A stretch of DNA of 64,000 nt from assembly GCF_002873135.1 (NCBI RefSeq), contig NZ_MCVI01000022.1, positions 47,529-111,528 of the forward strand, in the 5' to 3' direction. Position 1 is the first letter of the stretch. Every line of letters begins with the position of its first letter. This DNA is from Shewanella sp. 10N.286.48.A6. Its GTDB lineage: Bacteria; Pseudomonadota; Gammaproteobacteria; Enterobacterales; Shewanellaceae. Both the position numbers and the translations under genes were made by a program. Under the pieces are notes generated by a model. It was given only the letters and a program-made list of their open reading frames with translations. It was not told where the DNA came from and made no database searches. Below are positions 53,942 through 63,753 of this stretch, one piece after another.

Positions 53942-54751
53942 ATGAAGCCAGAAGAAGTAATTGAACAAGTCATCAGTATTGCCACCGAGGCGGGTCAAAA
54001 AATCCGCGATATTTATTTGAAAGGTGATTTTGATCGCGAAATAAAATCTGATAATACTCCTGTCACCTCAGCGGATCTGGCTGCAAATGAAATTATTTGT
54101 ACTGAACTTGCTAAATTAACGCCTGATATTCCAATCTTAAGTGAAGAAGCTGCCGATATACCTTTTAATGAGCGTAGCGAGTGGCCACGTTATTGGTTAG
54201 TGGATCCATTAGATGGCACTGGTGAATTTATTGCTGGTAGTGGTGACTTTTCAGTGATTATTGCACTCGTTGAGCATAATCGCCCTGTGATGGGGATAGT
54301 GTATGTGCCGATGACAAACGTGTGTTACTACGCGATTGCAGGTTTAGGAGCCTACAAACGTGATGCTAACAATGAAGTGCGTATTAGCAGTAAACCACTT
54401 ACTGATATTAATGAATCAGGTTTACGTCTTGCGGTAAGTCGTCGTCAAGACCCACAATCAGTATTAAAGTTACTCAGTCATCCTAGCAGTTGCGAATTAG
54501 TGGTGTTAGGCGGCGCAGCATTAAAGAGTTGTTTAGTGGCCGAAGGCCGAGCTGACTGTTACGTGCGTTTAGGGCCAACCGGTGAGTGGGATACAGGCGC
54601 TGCGCAAATTATTCTAGAAGAAGCAGGCGGCGCGTTAATGGATATTAACCTGCAACCGTTAACTTATAATGAACGTGAAACCCTTGAAAATCCAAACTTT
54701 ATTGTTGTAGGTAGCCCGAATTTACCTTGGGACGATATCCTCACTAATTAG
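53942..54751 (+). CDS. cysQ: CysQ, 3'(2'),5'-bisphosphate nucleotidase
   Basis: Removes 3'-phosphoadenosine 5'-phosphate made during sulfate assimilation. The metal-binding motifs are EEAAD near residue 65, DPLDGTGEFI near 84 and EWDTGAAQIILEEAGG near 213. ATG 53942 has GGAG seven bases upstream. The protein has 269 residues. A terminator follows. Confidence 0.94.
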   Translation: MKPEEVIEQVISIATEAGQKIRDIYLKGDFDREIKSDNTPVTSADLAANEIICTELAKLTPDIPILSEEAADIPFNERSEWPRYWLVDPLDGTGEFIAGSGDFSVIIALVEHNRPVMGIVYVPMTNVCYYAIAGLGAYKRDANNEVRISSKPLTDINESGLRLAVSRRQDPQSVLKLLSHPSSCELVVLGGAALKSCLVAEGRADCYVRLGPTGEWDTGAAQIILEEAGGALMDINLQPLTYNERETLENPNFIVVGSPNLPWDDILTN

Positions 54752-54771
54752 TCAGCTCGACATGACTTATT

Positions 54772-54798
54772 TAAGCCCTCTAGTAGAGGGCTTTTTTG
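54772..54798 (+). terminator. Terminator after cysQ
   Basis: AGCCCTC and GAGGGCT around a 5-base loop, then six T residues. Confidence 0.88.
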
Positions 54799-54939
54799 TG
54801 GCCGCCATTTATAAAATACTCATGCTGTCTATAAATTAATGGGTTATGAGCATTGTTTTAATTTTGTTTGCTGTTAGTTTGTTGTTCAAAGCATTATTGA
54901 TAATAGCGGCTTAAGGGCAAATGCAATGCGTGAAGGAGA

Positions 54940-54948
54940 GGGGGGGGG
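54940..54948 (+). repeat. G9 homopolymer upstream of LplT-PlsC gene
   Basis: Nine consecutive G residues about 100 bases before the coding start. This is the longest G run I noticed in an otherwise AT-rich window. The remaining 250 bases of this gap show no other feature. Confidence 0.8.
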
Positions 54949-55046
54949 TCACTCAGAGCTTCATTCATGGCTTAAATTACTTACCAAAATTGTTATCTAT
55001 TTATATTCAAGGCTATACCTCAGGAATGGCAAAATAAGGATGTTTC

Positions 55047-56918
55047 ATGGTATTAACCAAACGTTTTCTCCCTTACTTCATCACTCAGTGCCTTGGGGCA
55101 TTAAACGATAATATCTATAAAAATGTGCTGCTATTACTGGTGACTTACAGCCAGGTAGATGCACTACCGATTAGCGTCAATATGTTTGTTAATTTAGCTG
55201 CCGGAGTGTTTATTTTACCGTTTTTCTTATTTTCAGCCCATGCAGGTGTCGTGGCTGACAATATGGACAAAGCGCGACTGATAAGACGACTTAAATTACT
55301 GGAGCTTATCATCATGTCTTGCGCGGCTTTTGCCATATTGTCGCAAAGCTATTTGCTGATGTTGGTGCTGCTATTTCTTACTGGCAGTCAATCGGCTTAC
55401 TTTGGCCCAGTTAAGTATTCCTTATTGCCACAAACGCTTAAAGAAGATGAGTTAGTTACTGGTAATGCTTGGGTTGAAATGGGCACCTTTATCTCGATCC
55501 TTGCTGGCACCTTGTCTGCAGGTTTGTTAGTGGCAAGTGAGCATAGTTTACTTGGCGCTGCGGTGACTGTGGTGACGTTATCTATTGCTGGTTACTTATC
55601 AAGCCGGGCTATTCCTGCATTACCGCCACAAGGCACAATCAGTAAAATTCGTTTTACCCCTTTTACGGGAACATGGCGCAGTATTGCTAAAGTCAGAAAA
55701 ACCCCCAGTATCTGGATGGCCATTCTCGCCATTAGCTGGTTTTGGTTTTTAGGCGCGACTTATCTGACCCAGTTTCCTAACTTTGCCAAGTTACATTTGC
55801 ACGCAGATGCCACCGTAGTGTCACTGCTATTAGCCTTATTCTCTGTTGGTATCGCGATGGGTTCTTGGGTATGCGAGCGAATATCTTATGGCCGCGTTGA
55901 GTTAGGTGTGCTGCCATTTGGGATATTAGGCTTAACCCTATTCGGTGTTGATTTGATCTTCGCTATTCCTCCAACCCCGATGGATACTGCTTTGGTGTAT
56001 AGCTTTAGTACCTTTATTGCAGATGCGCAGCATTATAGGGTGATGTTTGATTTATTGTTGATTGGCTTAAGTGGGGGGTTATTCATTGTTCCCTTGTATG
56101 CCTTTATTCAATCTAGGGCTGCACCAGGGGAGTGTGCCCAAGCTATTGCGGCAAACAATATTATTAATGCCTTATTCATGGTGATGGCGGCATTGCTATC
56201 TATGTTGTTACTTGGCGTTTTAGAGTGGAGTATTCCGCAATTATTTATACTCCTTGCTGGGTTGAACACTGCGGTGGCGTTATATGTGTATGCTCAGGTA
56301 CCTGAGTTTGCTCAGCGCTTTATCAGTTACTTGTTGAGCCACTTGATGTACCGCGTCAGTGTTAATGGGCGTCTCAATATTCCGGCGCAGGGAGCTGGGG
56401 TGATTGTCTGTAATCATGTTAGCTATGTTGATGCCTTAATTATTATGGGTGCATCCACCCGTCCTATTCGTTTTGTGATGGATAAATCCATCAGTGAAAT
56501 TCCGCTATTAAAATATCTCTTTCGCCATGCTGGAGTTATTCCTATTTGCTCACCTAAAAAGTGTGAAACCACCTACAAGCAAGCATTTGAGCTAATCCAT
56601 GAAGCCCTTGGTAATGAGGAGCTAGTGTGTATTTTCCCTGAAGGACGTTTATCTGTTGATGGTGAAATTGCTGAGTTTAGACCCGGTATCGAAGCGATTT
56701 TAGCGAGAGATCCCGTCACAGTAATCCCGATGTCATTACAAGGCTTATGGGGCTCATACTTTAGCCATAAAGGCGGCCATGCACTGACAACACCACCGAA
56801 GCGTTTTTGGTCTAGGGTGACTGTGAATATTGATGCAGCGGTCGATGGGGTCTCACTGGGTCGCCATGGGCTACAAGCTAAGGTCACTGAGTTATTTGAT
56901 AGCACAACTACTCGTTAA
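55047..56918 (+). CDS. Lysophospholipid transporter-acyltransferase fusion (LplT-PlsC)
   Basis: A 623-residue membrane protein. Residues 1-420 form an MFS transporter of the LplT type (FITQCLGALNDNIYKN near the start), and residues 425-615 form a PlsC-type acyltransferase with NHVSYVDA (HX4D) and FPEGRLS. It should flip lysophospholipids inward and reacylate them. E. coli Aas has an extra acyl-ACP synthetase domain that is missing here. AAGGATG precedes the ATG. Confidence 0.9.
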   Translation: MVLTKRFLPYFITQCLGALNDNIYKNVLLLLVTYSQVDALPISVNMFVNLAAGVFILPFFLFSAHAGVVADNMDKARLIRRLKLLELIIMSCAAFAILSQSYLLMLVLLFLTGSQSAYFGPVKYSLLPQTLKEDELVTGNAWVEMGTFISILAGTLSAGLLVASEHSLLGAAVTVVTLSIAGYLSSRAIPALPPQGTISKIRFTPFTGTWRSIAKVRKTPSIWMAILAISWFWFLGATYLTQFPNFAKLHLHADATVVSLLLALFSVGIAMGSWVCERISYGRVELGVLPFGILGLTLFGVDLIFAIPPTPMDTALVYSFSTFIADAQHYRVMFDLLLIGLSGGLFIVPLYAFIQSRAAPGECAQAIAANNIINALFMVMAALLSMLLLGVLEWSIPQLFILLAGLNTAVALYVYAQVPEFAQRFISYLLSHLMYRVSVNGRLNIPAQGAGVIVCNHVSYVDALIIMGASTRPIRFVMDKSISEIPLLKYLFRHAGVIPICSPKKCETTYKQAFELIHEALGNEELVCIFPEGRLSVDGEIAEFRPGIEAILARDPVTVIPMSLQGLWGSYFSHKGGHALTTPPKRFWSRVTVNIDAAVDGVSLGRHGLQAKVTELFDSTTTR

Positions 56919-56993
56919 ATGAGAGCGCTAATGGTCGTTAAATGATGGGGCTAAAGCACGAGTATAAGTGGTTGCTCTATCTTTGCTATGTGA

Positions 56994-57027
56994 CACTCAT
57001 AACAGCAACCGTTCGTTGTTATGAGTG
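56994..57027. terminator. Hairpin between converging genes
   Basis: CACTCATAACA (56994-57004) pairs with 57017-57027. There is no clear T run, so termination strength is uncertain. Confidence 0.45.
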
Positions 57028-57040
57028 CAGAGTGTGTGAA

Positions 57041-58144
57041 TTATCCTGCTAGCTGATCTAAATATTGCTGGATCGCAATTTTATCACCACTAAATATTAC
57101 CCTTTGCTGACGTTTGCTCATTTGGTATTGATACATAGGGTCGTAATAGCGCTCTAATAGTATTGAAATCCAATCAAAATGTTCATTAGCATCGTTTATT
57201 GAAAACTGTCGATTTATGGCGCTTTCAATAATGGCACTGAGCTGTTGGTGTTGCTTGCCACCTAAGCGTTTTTTGATGCTATTAATGCTGCTAAGCAGGT
57301 ATTGGCTAAACTGTTCTTTTCCATGTTCTGCGCCATATTTATTGATAAAGGCGGCTGACTTATCAATAACATAGTCTTTATGTATTCTGTTTATACGATT
57401 CGCTAAGCTTTCTTCTAATACAATCATCTCACTGGCTTGCATCGCTTGGTAAAAAGCTTTGGGTATGGCTGAGCGCCCGATTAAGAAGCTTTCGTCTTCT
57501 AACAAGATTTTATGTTGTGGCAATTGCTGATGTTGTAGTAGCTGTGTCGCCAGCTGATTTTCGAAATTAATTTGAGTTGGTTGGGGCTCAAGGTTCTTAC
57601 CAAAGCTTGAGCCGCGATGATTGGCAATGGCTTCTAAGTCAATGGACTCTGGTCGCAGTTGTAAGAGCTCGGTCTTGCCGCTGCCGGTGCTGCCGCTTAA
57701 AATGACTAAGGGCTGCAAAGTCGCCGCGGTATCAATGATATCAATTAAATATTGGCGCATGGCTTTATAGCCACCTTCAATATAAGGGATATCGATGCCG
57801 GCCTCTTTCAGCCATTGCTGTGACAACTTTGAACGTAAGCCACCACGAAAACAATATAGGTAGCTGTTGGGGTGCTTAGCGATAAACTGCTGCCAGCTTT
57901 CAATGCGCTGCTGTTTGGTTTTGCCATTAACCAATTGATGACCTAATTCGATAGCCGCCTGTTGTCCTTGCTCTTTATAGCAAGTACCAACCTTGGTACG
58001 TTCACTGTCATTCATCAGCGGGAAATTGGCCGAATGCTCGAAGGCGCCTTTACTAAATTCGATGGGGGCGCGCACATCAATGAGCGCGCGCTGCTGAAGG
58101 AAAAGACGTTGATACTCGGTTTTAGCAATGATGTTAGCAAGCAT
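57041..58144 (-). CDS. mnmH: MnmH (SelU), tRNA 2-selenouridine synthase
   Basis: Replaces sulfur by selenium in the wobble 2-thiouridine of some tRNAs. An N-terminal rhodanese domain carries the catalytic C98 (YCFRGGLRS), followed by a P-loop [10 protein letters not shown] at 151-160. It is 367 residues long. It lies 10 bases downstream of selD, which supplies its selenophosphate, so the two form an operon. Confidence 0.95.
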   Translation of the reverse strand: MLANIIAKTEYQRLFLQQRALIDVRAPIEFSKGAFEHSANFPLMNDSERTKVGTCYKEQGQQAAIELGHQLVNGKTKQQRIESWQQFIAKHPNSYLYCFRGGLRSKLSQQWLKEAGIDIPYIEGGYKAMRQYLIDIIDTAATLQPLVILSGSTGSGKTELLQLRPESIDLEAIANHRGSSFGKNLEPQPTQINFENQLATQLLQHQQLPQHKILLEDESFLIGRSAIPKAFYQAMQASEMIVLEESLANRINRIHKDYVIDKSAAFINKYGAEHGKEQFSQYLLSSINSIKKRLGGKQHQQLSAIIESAINRQFSINDANEHFDWISILLERYYDPMYQYQMSKRQQRVIFSGDKIAIQQYLDQLAG

Positions 58145-58154
58145 TTGTTACTCT

Positions 58155-59198
58155 CTATGTCAGTGTAATTAATGCGCTATTGGTATTTGAAGCGCTCAAT
58201 TCACCAATGCAAATAGGGGCAATATTTTGCGCCTCAAGTAAAGCAACCAGTTGTTGTTCTGCGTCAGCGCTTACCGCAATCAACAAGCCGCCACTGGTTT
58301 GCGGATCGCACAGAATCGCTTTTTGTTGCTCGCTCATTTTAGGTAAGTATTGCTGATAACTGTCGAAGTTGCGTTGGGTTCCGCCTGGGGTGCAACCTAA
58401 GTTTAAGTAGTGCAGCGCTCGGTCTAATAATGGGATGTTATTAAATACTAAATTCGCAGTGACATCGCCGCCTTGGCAAACTTCAATCAAATGACCTGCC
58501 AAGCCAAAACCCGTGACGTCTGTCAGTGCATCTACTCCAGCGATTGCCGCAATATCTTGGCCGGCCTTGTTTAGCTGACACATGGCATCAATGGCAATCA
58601 TACTGTCTTGCTCTGTGAGCTTTTTTTGTTTTTGCGCGGTAGTGAGGATACCGATCCCTATCGGTTTAGTGAGATACAGTTTATCGCCAGCTTTTGCCGT
58701 ATTATTGCGCTTTAATTGCTCAAGAGGGATTTGTCCGGTTACCGCCAATCCAAAAATCGGTTCAGGTGCATCAATGCTGTGACCGCCAGCTAACATTATT
58801 CCCGCATCTGCGCAGGCTTGGCGCCCGCCTTCAATAACCTTTTGAGCCACTTCTGCAGCTAAGATATTCACTGGCCAGCCAAGTATGGCAATAGCCATGA
58901 TAGGCGTGCCGCCCATGGCATAAATATCGCTGATGGCATTAGTGGCCGCGATACGCCCAAAGGTGAAGGGGTCATCCACAATCGGCATGAAAAAGTCAGT
59001 AGTACTGATAATGCCTGTTTCATCATTGAGTTGGTAAACTGCTGCATCGTCACGGGTTTGATTGCCGACTAATAATTTAGGATCGGTAAAAGAGGGTAAA
59101 GATGAGGCAAGTATGGTGCTAAGTACCTGCGGGGAAATTTTACAGCCACAGCCGGCGCCGTGGCTATATTCAGTAAGTTTAACTGACGATTCAGACAT
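58155..59198 (-). CDS. selD: SelD, selenophosphate synthetase
   Basis: Makes selenophosphate from selenide and ATP. The catalytic loop GAGCGCK holds C17 and K20, so this is the Cys form and not a selenoprotein. [16 protein letters not shown] and [12 protein letters not shown] are further ATP- and metal-binding motifs. Total length is 347 residues. Within this window its only visible client is MnmH, since both FdhA proteins use Cys. Confidence 0.96.
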   Translation of the reverse strand: MSESSVKLTEYSHGAGCGCKISPQVLSTILASSLPSFTDPKLLVGNQTRDDAAVYQLNDETGIISTTDFFMPIVDDPFTFGRIAATNAISDIYAMGGTPIMAIAILGWPVNILAAEVAQKVIEGGRQACADAGIMLAGGHSIDAPEPIFGLAVTGQIPLEQLKRNNTAKAGDKLYLTKPIGIGILTTAQKQKKLTEQDSMIAIDAMCQLNKAGQDIAAIAGVDALTDVTGFGLAGHLIEVCQGGDVTANLVFNNIPLLDRALHYLNLGCTPGGTQRNFDSYQQYLPKMSEQQKAILCDPQTSGGLLIAVSADAEQQLVALLEAQNIAPICIGELSASNTNSALITLT

Positions 59199-59243
59199 TA
59201 ATGGGTAACCCTTAAAAAGGAAGATTATCCATCATAAACACAT

Positions 59244-59267
59244 ACGGCTACCTTGCAAGGTAGCCGT
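59244..59267. terminator. 24-base perfect palindrome between desaturase and selD
   Basis: Half-site ACGGCTACCTTG is followed at once by its complement. On the minus strand it comes 27 bases after the desaturase stop but has only a weak T run, so it may terminate or process the message. Confidence 0.5.
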
Positions 59268-59293
59268 TTACTTTTAATGGGTTAAAACAGACT

Positions 59294-60397
59294 TTAATAA
59301 GCAGCAGTGAGGCTATTCCAGTTTTTCTTTTGGGCTAACAAACGTGCTTTTAATTCTTCGACCTGCAATTTTAATTGCTGGTTGCTCAGTTGTTTACGTT
59401 TGGCATCTAGCAGTACCTTTTTCGCTTGATAATAATCCACTAGATGTTGCTTCATAAGATCATATTCGGCTTGGAAATTAGCGATTATTTCATCACAATT
59501 TGGTAAATGTGCGACCTTATTTTGCGCTCTTAATAATTGCATTTGAAGTTTGGCACTTTCGATTCGCTCTTGCGGTACTACTCGTAAATCAGTGGCTAAC
59601 CCACACCATTGCATTGACTTAATTAGCCATTTTGTTGGGTCGTAATGCCACCACTTAATACCATTACGGTAGTCATTTTCAAAAATGTGATGAAAGTTAT
59701 GATAACCCTCACCATAGGTCAGTAAGGCAATCATGCCATTATCTTTAGCCGTATTTTTATTGGTATATGGCTGACTGCCCCAGACATGGGCTAATGAATT
59801 AATAAAGAAAGTACAGTGATGTACGACCACTAAACGTAATAGTCCTGCCATCAGCACCATTGAAATAATATCGCCATTGAGCCAGCCTAAAAATGCCGGT
59901 AGTGCGATATTCATCAATACCACTAGGGTAAGATAATGTTTATGCTGCCACATAACGATGGCATCTTTTTGTAAGTCACGGACGTTATTATAATCATGAT
60001 AACGACTGGCTTGGTATTCACGTAGCATCCAACCAATATGACTATACCAAAAGCCCATTTTGGCTGAATAAGGATCTTTGTCGTTATTATCAACGTGCTT
60101 ATGATGGATGCGATGATCTGATGACCAATGCAGTGCACTATTTTGTAATGCTAATGCACCGCCAAGGGCAAATAAGAATCGCATTGCAGGATGCGCTTTA
60201 TAAGCTTTGTGAGACCATAATCTATGGTAACCGGCGGTAATTGAAAGGCCGCTAGCAAAGGCAAGTACCACAAAAGCAATCCACTCAATAGCTTCAAAGC
60301 CATGTGTAAAGCCACGCCACGGCACTAAAGTCAGCGCGCCAAGTAGTGTTAGCGCAAATAAAGCAGTATTTAACCAAATAATCGGTGGTTTTTTCAT
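59294..60397 (-). CDS. Membrane fatty-acid (acyl-CoA-type delta-9) desaturase
   Basis: A di-iron membrane desaturase that introduces a double bond in fatty acyl chains. The three His boxes are HRLWSH, HRIHHKH and HNFHH. Four membrane helices lie in the first 200 residues. The C-terminal 80 residues are basic and probably helical or coiled, which is longer than in many relatives. It is divergent from fabR with a FabR-like operator 25 bases upstream of its start, which predicts FabR control of aerobic desaturation. Confidence 0.92.
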   Translation of the reverse strand: MKKPPIIWLNTALFALTLLGALTLVPWRGFTHGFEAIEWIAFVVLAFASGLSITAGYHRLWSHKAYKAHPAMRFLFALGGALALQNSALHWSSDHRIHHKHVDNNDKDPYSAKMGFWYSHIGWMLREYQASRYHDYNNVRDLQKDAIVMWQHKHYLTLVVLMNIALPAFLGWLNGDIISMVLMAGLLRLVVVHHCTFFINSLAHVWGSQPYTNKNTAKDNGMIALLTYGEGYHNFHHIFENDYRNGIKWWHYDPTKWLIKSMQWCGLATDLRVVPQERIESAKLQMQLLRAQNKVAHLPNCDEIIANFQAEYDLMKQHLVDYYQAKKVLLDAKRKQLSNQQLKLQVEELKARLLAQKKNWNSLTAAY

Positions 60398-60421
60398 TAA
60401 GATAATCCATGATTCTTATTG

Positions 60422-60439
60422 AGCGTACAGTTGTAAGCT
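60422..60439. promoter_or_regulatory. Probable FabR operator
   Basis: AGCGTACA (60422-60429), two bases, TGTAAGCT (60432-60439): a near-perfect palindrome (7 of 8 positions) that agrees with the FabR site as I remember it from E. coli fabA and fabB. It lies between the divergent desaturase and fabR genes and could regulate both. Confidence 0.65.
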
Positions 60440-60541
60440 AATTTAGCTCACCAACTTTATTCGGTCAAGTATCTCGGGGCTGTGTTTTTAGCTTAAAAGC
60501 GGTATTATCTGTGCAATAACATTTACTAAATGGATCTTTAC

Positions 60542-61156
60542 ATGGGTGTAAGAGCATTACAGAAAGAAAAAACCCGTCGTGCATTGGTAGATGCCGCTTT
60601 TAATCAATTAAGCGCTGAACGTAGTTTCTCCAGTTTAAGCTTGCGAGAAGTGGCAAGGGAAGCGGGCATAGCACCAACCTCTTTTTATCGTCATTTCAAA
60701 GACATGAATGAACTTGGTTTAACCATGGTTGATGAAGGTGGACTTACACTTCGACAGATGATGCGTAAAGGTCGCCAGCGCGCAGAAGCGGGTGGCAGTG
60801 TCATTCGCATCTCGGTTGACACGTTTGTGGAAGTATTAGAATCAAATCCCAATGTTTTTCGAATTCTATTACATGAGCGCTCAGGAACGTCAGCGGCTTT
60901 TCGTGCCGCTGTAGCAAGAGAAATAGAACACTTTATTTCAGAGTTGTCTCATTACACAGAGGCGACTGCTGGAAGAACGCCGATGCTAGCCAGAGTACAA
61001 GCAGAAGCTTTAGTTACCCTAGTGTTTAACGCTGGGGCATCAGCTTTAGATATGAAACGAGCTGACAGAAAAGTATTAGCCGATCACTTAGTGCTGCAAT
61101 TGCGCATGGTGGCAAAAGGCGCAGAAGCGCTGCAACATAAAGTTGATACTAAATAG
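60542..61156 (+). CDS. fabR: FabR, TetR-family repressor of unsaturated fatty-acid synthesis
   Basis: A 204-residue TetR-family regulator that senses the saturated to unsaturated acyl-thioester balance. [20 protein letters not shown] and [20 protein letters not shown] (helix-turn-helix) closely follow E. coli FabR. ATG 60542 matches the known N-terminus; ATG 60530 is in frame four codons upstream. Confidence 0.95.
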   Translation: MGVRALQKEKTRRALVDAAFNQLSAERSFSSLSLREVAREAGIAPTSFYRHFKDMNELGLTMVDEGGLTLRQMMRKGRQRAEAGGSVIRISVDTFVEVLESNPNVFRILLHERSGTSAAFRAAVAREIEHFISELSHYTEATAGRTPMLARVQAEALVTLVFNAGASALDMKRADRKVLADHLVLQLRMVAKGAEALQHKVDTK

Positions 61157-61188
61157 CATCAGTGAATTAATAGTAAAACTTGCGCAAT

Positions 61189-61230
61189 AAAAAAGCCGTT
61201 ATGGATAATTCATCCTATAACGGCTTTTTA
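61189..61230. terminator. Bidirectional terminator between fabR and trmA
   Basis: AAAAAGCCGTTAT pairs with ATAACGGCTTTTT across a 14-base loop, serving both converging genes. Confidence 0.85.
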
Positions 61231-61243
61231 ATATGTGTTGAAC

Positions 61244-62341
61244 CTACTTACGTTCTAGTAGCACACCTGATTCCATATGGTGGGTATATGGGAATTGATC
61301 AAATAAAGCGAAACGGGTGATCTTATGGGTGCTTCCCAGTACCTCAAGGTTTGCTTTTAGGGTTTCTGGGTTACATGAAATATATAAAATGCGGTCGTAG
61401 TTTTGCATTAATGCCAAGGTGTCATCGTCAATACCCGCTCGTGGTGGGTCAACGAAAATGGTATTGCAATCGTAGCTATCTAAGTCAATACCTTCTAAAC
61501 GTCTAAAGGTGCGTTTTTTCGCCATCGCATCACTAAAGTCTTCAGCAGACATACGAATGATTTGCACATTATCGACTTTGTTGATGGCAATATTATACTG
61601 CGCAGCATCAACAGATGGCTTAGCTAATTCTGTTGCTAGTACGCGGTCAAAGTTTTGCGCTAAAGCGATAGTGAAATTGCCATTACCGCAATAAAGCTCT
61701 AATAAATCGCCAGTGCTGTCTTTGGTTGCTGAAATAGCCCATTCGAGCATTTTGACTGACACTTTCGCATTTGGCTGGGTAAAGCTATTTTCAATTTGTT
61801 TATAATGTAATTCTTGACCGGCTACATTAAGGGTCTCAACCACAAAGTCTTTATCTAAATCGATTTTAAGTTTACGTGCTCGGCCAATGATATTGACGTT
61901 AAACTTTTCAGCTAAACGCGCCTTCATTTGGGTCGCTTGCTCTATCCAAGTGTCGCCTAATTGGCGGTGATAAAGTAACGACACTAAGATCTCACCACTA
62001 AGCGTGGTTAAAAAGTCCACCTGAAATAACTTAAAGCGTAAATCATGATTAGGACGTAGCTCTTCCATTAATGCAGTCATCATTTCATTGATTAAAGTCC
62101 CTGCTGGCAAATATTGCTCACAGCGCACTTTCTCATCTAAGACTTTATCAAACATGTAATAGAATAAGTCATCGCCATCGTGCCATACTCGAAACTCGGC
62201 GCGCATACGGTAATGGGCTGGTTCTGAGGCAAAAACTTCTAAACTAGGCGGCGTAAAATCGGCAAAGTCCTGTTCAAGCTTGATACGCTTCTCTGCTAGT
62301 TGCGCATCATAGTTTTTAGGATCCATTGCAGCTAAATTCAT
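61244..62341 (-). CDS. trmA: TrmA, tRNA (uracil-54-C5) methyltransferase
   Basis: Makes ribothymidine at position 54 of tRNA. The 365-residue protein has the SAM site [24 protein letters not shown], and the catalytic Cys in YISCNPETL with the following Glu. ATG 62341 (GGA five bases upstream) gives the E. coli length; a longer frame to 62392 is not needed. Confidence 0.95.
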   Translation of the reverse strand: MNLAAMDPKNYDAQLAEKRIKLEQDFADFTPPSLEVFASEPAHYRMRAEFRVWHDGDDLFYYMFDKVLDEKVRCEQYLPAGTLINEMMTALMEELRPNHDLRFKLFQVDFLTTLSGEILVSLLYHRQLGDTWIEQATQMKARLAEKFNVNIIGRARKLKIDLDKDFVVETLNVAGQELHYKQIENSFTQPNAKVSVKMLEWAISATKDSTGDLLELYCGNGNFTIALAQNFDRVLATELAKPSVDAAQYNIAINKVDNVQIIRMSAEDFSDAMAKKRTFRRLEGIDLDSYDCNTIFVDPPRAGIDDDTLALMQNYDRILYISCNPETLKANLEVLGSTHKITRFALFDQFPYTHHMESGVLLERK

Positions 62342-62483
62342 TTTGTTCCACCATAGGCTGTAAATTAAGGGCGCAAATATTATACTACACAACGCTGATG
62401 TCCAGCGGATTGACTTAATCTTAATGGATTAAGTGGTTAATTTTATCTATACAGCTTTTATCACCCGCATTATGGAGAAGAGA

Positions 62484-63284
62484 TTGTCAGGTCCAATACT
62501 TATTTTTGATTCTGGTATCGGCGGTTTATCCGTTTTAGAACACATTCAAACAAAAATGCCTGCTAAAGATATCTTCTATTTATTTGATAATGCCCGGCTA
62601 CCTTATGGGGATCTAGCAGAACAAGCATTAATTGAAGGTTGTGTGGCACTGATTATCAAGCAAGTGGCATGCATTAATGCTTCCATTGTGGTCGTTGCCT
62701 GCAATACTGCCAGCACCTTAGTGTTACCGCATTTACGAAGACGACTAAGCATACCCGTGGTGGGCGTAGTGCCAGCAATTAAACCTGCAGCGCAATTGAC
62801 TCAATCCAAACACATAGCATTACTTGCCACGCCAGGTACAGTTGAAAGAGCTTATACTAAAGAGTTGATCCGTGAGTTTGCTGGTTGCTGTGAAGTGACT
62901 TTGATTGGTTCATCTGAATTAGTGCTTATTGCCGAAGAGAAAGCTAAAAGAAACCCAATAAACTTAAATGCGATAAAACCAATCTTGGCTTCGATAAATG
63001 GCACTGATATAGATACCTTGGTTTTAGGCTGCACTCACTTTCCGTTATTACGCCAAGAAATAGCTGAGTGCATTAGCCATCCAGTAACGCTATTAGATTC
63101 CGGCGAAGCCATTGCAATAAGAGTGGCGTCATTATTAGAAACAATAAACAGGTCAGCTAAAGGTAAAACGAACAAAGTAGGCAGGTTAACAGCGGGATTT
63201 ACAAAGAAGATAGATAAAGGCTTAGCATTAACATTAGCTGACTACGGTTTTAAGCAACTAGAGTGCATTTCCGTAGGCAGCTAA
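62484..63284 (+). CDS. murI: MurI, glutamate racemase
   Basis: Supplies D-glutamate for peptidoglycan. Motifs are LIFDSGIGGLSVL, DNARLPYGDL, VVACNTAST with the first catalytic Cys, and LVLGCTHFPLLR with the second. TTG 62484 has a good GGAG six bases upstream and yields MSGPILIFDSG, the family start. ATG 62472 (four codons longer) and 62433 are alternatives. About 266 residues. Confidence 0.92.
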   Translation: MSGPILIFDSGIGGLSVLEHIQTKMPAKDIFYLFDNARLPYGDLAEQALIEGCVALIIKQVACINASIVVVACNTASTLVLPHLRRRLSIPVVGVVPAIKPAAQLTQSKHIALLATPGTVERAYTKELIREFAGCCEVTLIGSSELVLIAEEKAKRNPINLNAIKPILASINGTDIDTLVLGCTHFPLLRQEIAECISHPVTLLDSGEAIAIRVASLLETINRSAKGKTNKVGRLTAGFTKKIDKGLALTLADYGFKQLECISVGS

Positions 63285-63294
63285 TAGAAGGAGT

Positions 63295-63753
63295 TTAGTC
63301 TTCTTTATTTGACTCAGATGGATCTGACTCTTGTGATTTAGCTTCACGCACCTTTAGTGTGCGTTCTTGGAAACTGTAATCGTTTAACTTGTTCATTGCT
63401 TTCTTGGCGCCAGTTTCAGACATTTCAACAAAACCAAATCCCTTACGGCGACCTGTTTTTCTATCTCTAACTAAACGTACTGAATTAACTGGTCCATATT
63501 CGCCGAATAAAGCTTTCACTTCACCTTCATGAACACGGTAAGGCAAGTTACCAACATAAAGTGTCATTGTTGGGCCAACATAAGGCTTATTTGAATCAGT
63601 TGCAGTTGAAGACGGAACAAAAGTGAATATAAGACTCGCTAACATAACACCAGCGATGAAAGACACGACTAATTGAACATTGGTAGAAAGAGCATAAATA
63701 ACGATTGCACCTATAAGGGCAATAATTAGGGTAATAACAAATGACTTTTGCAT
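63295..63753 (-). CDS. Membrane-anchored RRM RNA-binding protein
   Basis: A 152-residue protein with two N-terminal membrane helices (residues 5-23 and 26-45) and one RNA recognition motif. RNP2 is LYVGNL, and RNP1 is the KGFGFVEM block. The C-terminal tail is charged. ATG 63753 is chosen because it begins the first helix; the longer frame to 63861 adds an unlikely N-terminus. Bacterial RRM proteins are usually soluble, so the anchor stands out. Function is unknown. Confidence 0.82.
   Translation of the reverse strand: MQKSFVITLIIALIGAIVIYALSTNVQLVVSFIAGVMLASLIFTFVPSSTATDSNKPYVGPTMTLYVGNLPYRVHEGEVKALFGEYGPVNSVRLVRDRKTGRRKGFGFVEMSETGAKKAMNKLNDYSFQERTLKVREAKSQESDPSESNKED

Noticed and set aside
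54926..55111. 61-residue open frame across the G9 tract
   Set aside because: It overlaps the LplT-PlsC start out of frame, has low-complexity content and no recognisable domain. I kept the G tract as a finding but not the frame as a gene.
62413..62434. ACTTAATC/GATTAAGT inverted repeat between trmA and murI
   Set aside because: AT-rich 8-base arms with no known matching regulator; too weak to call an operator.
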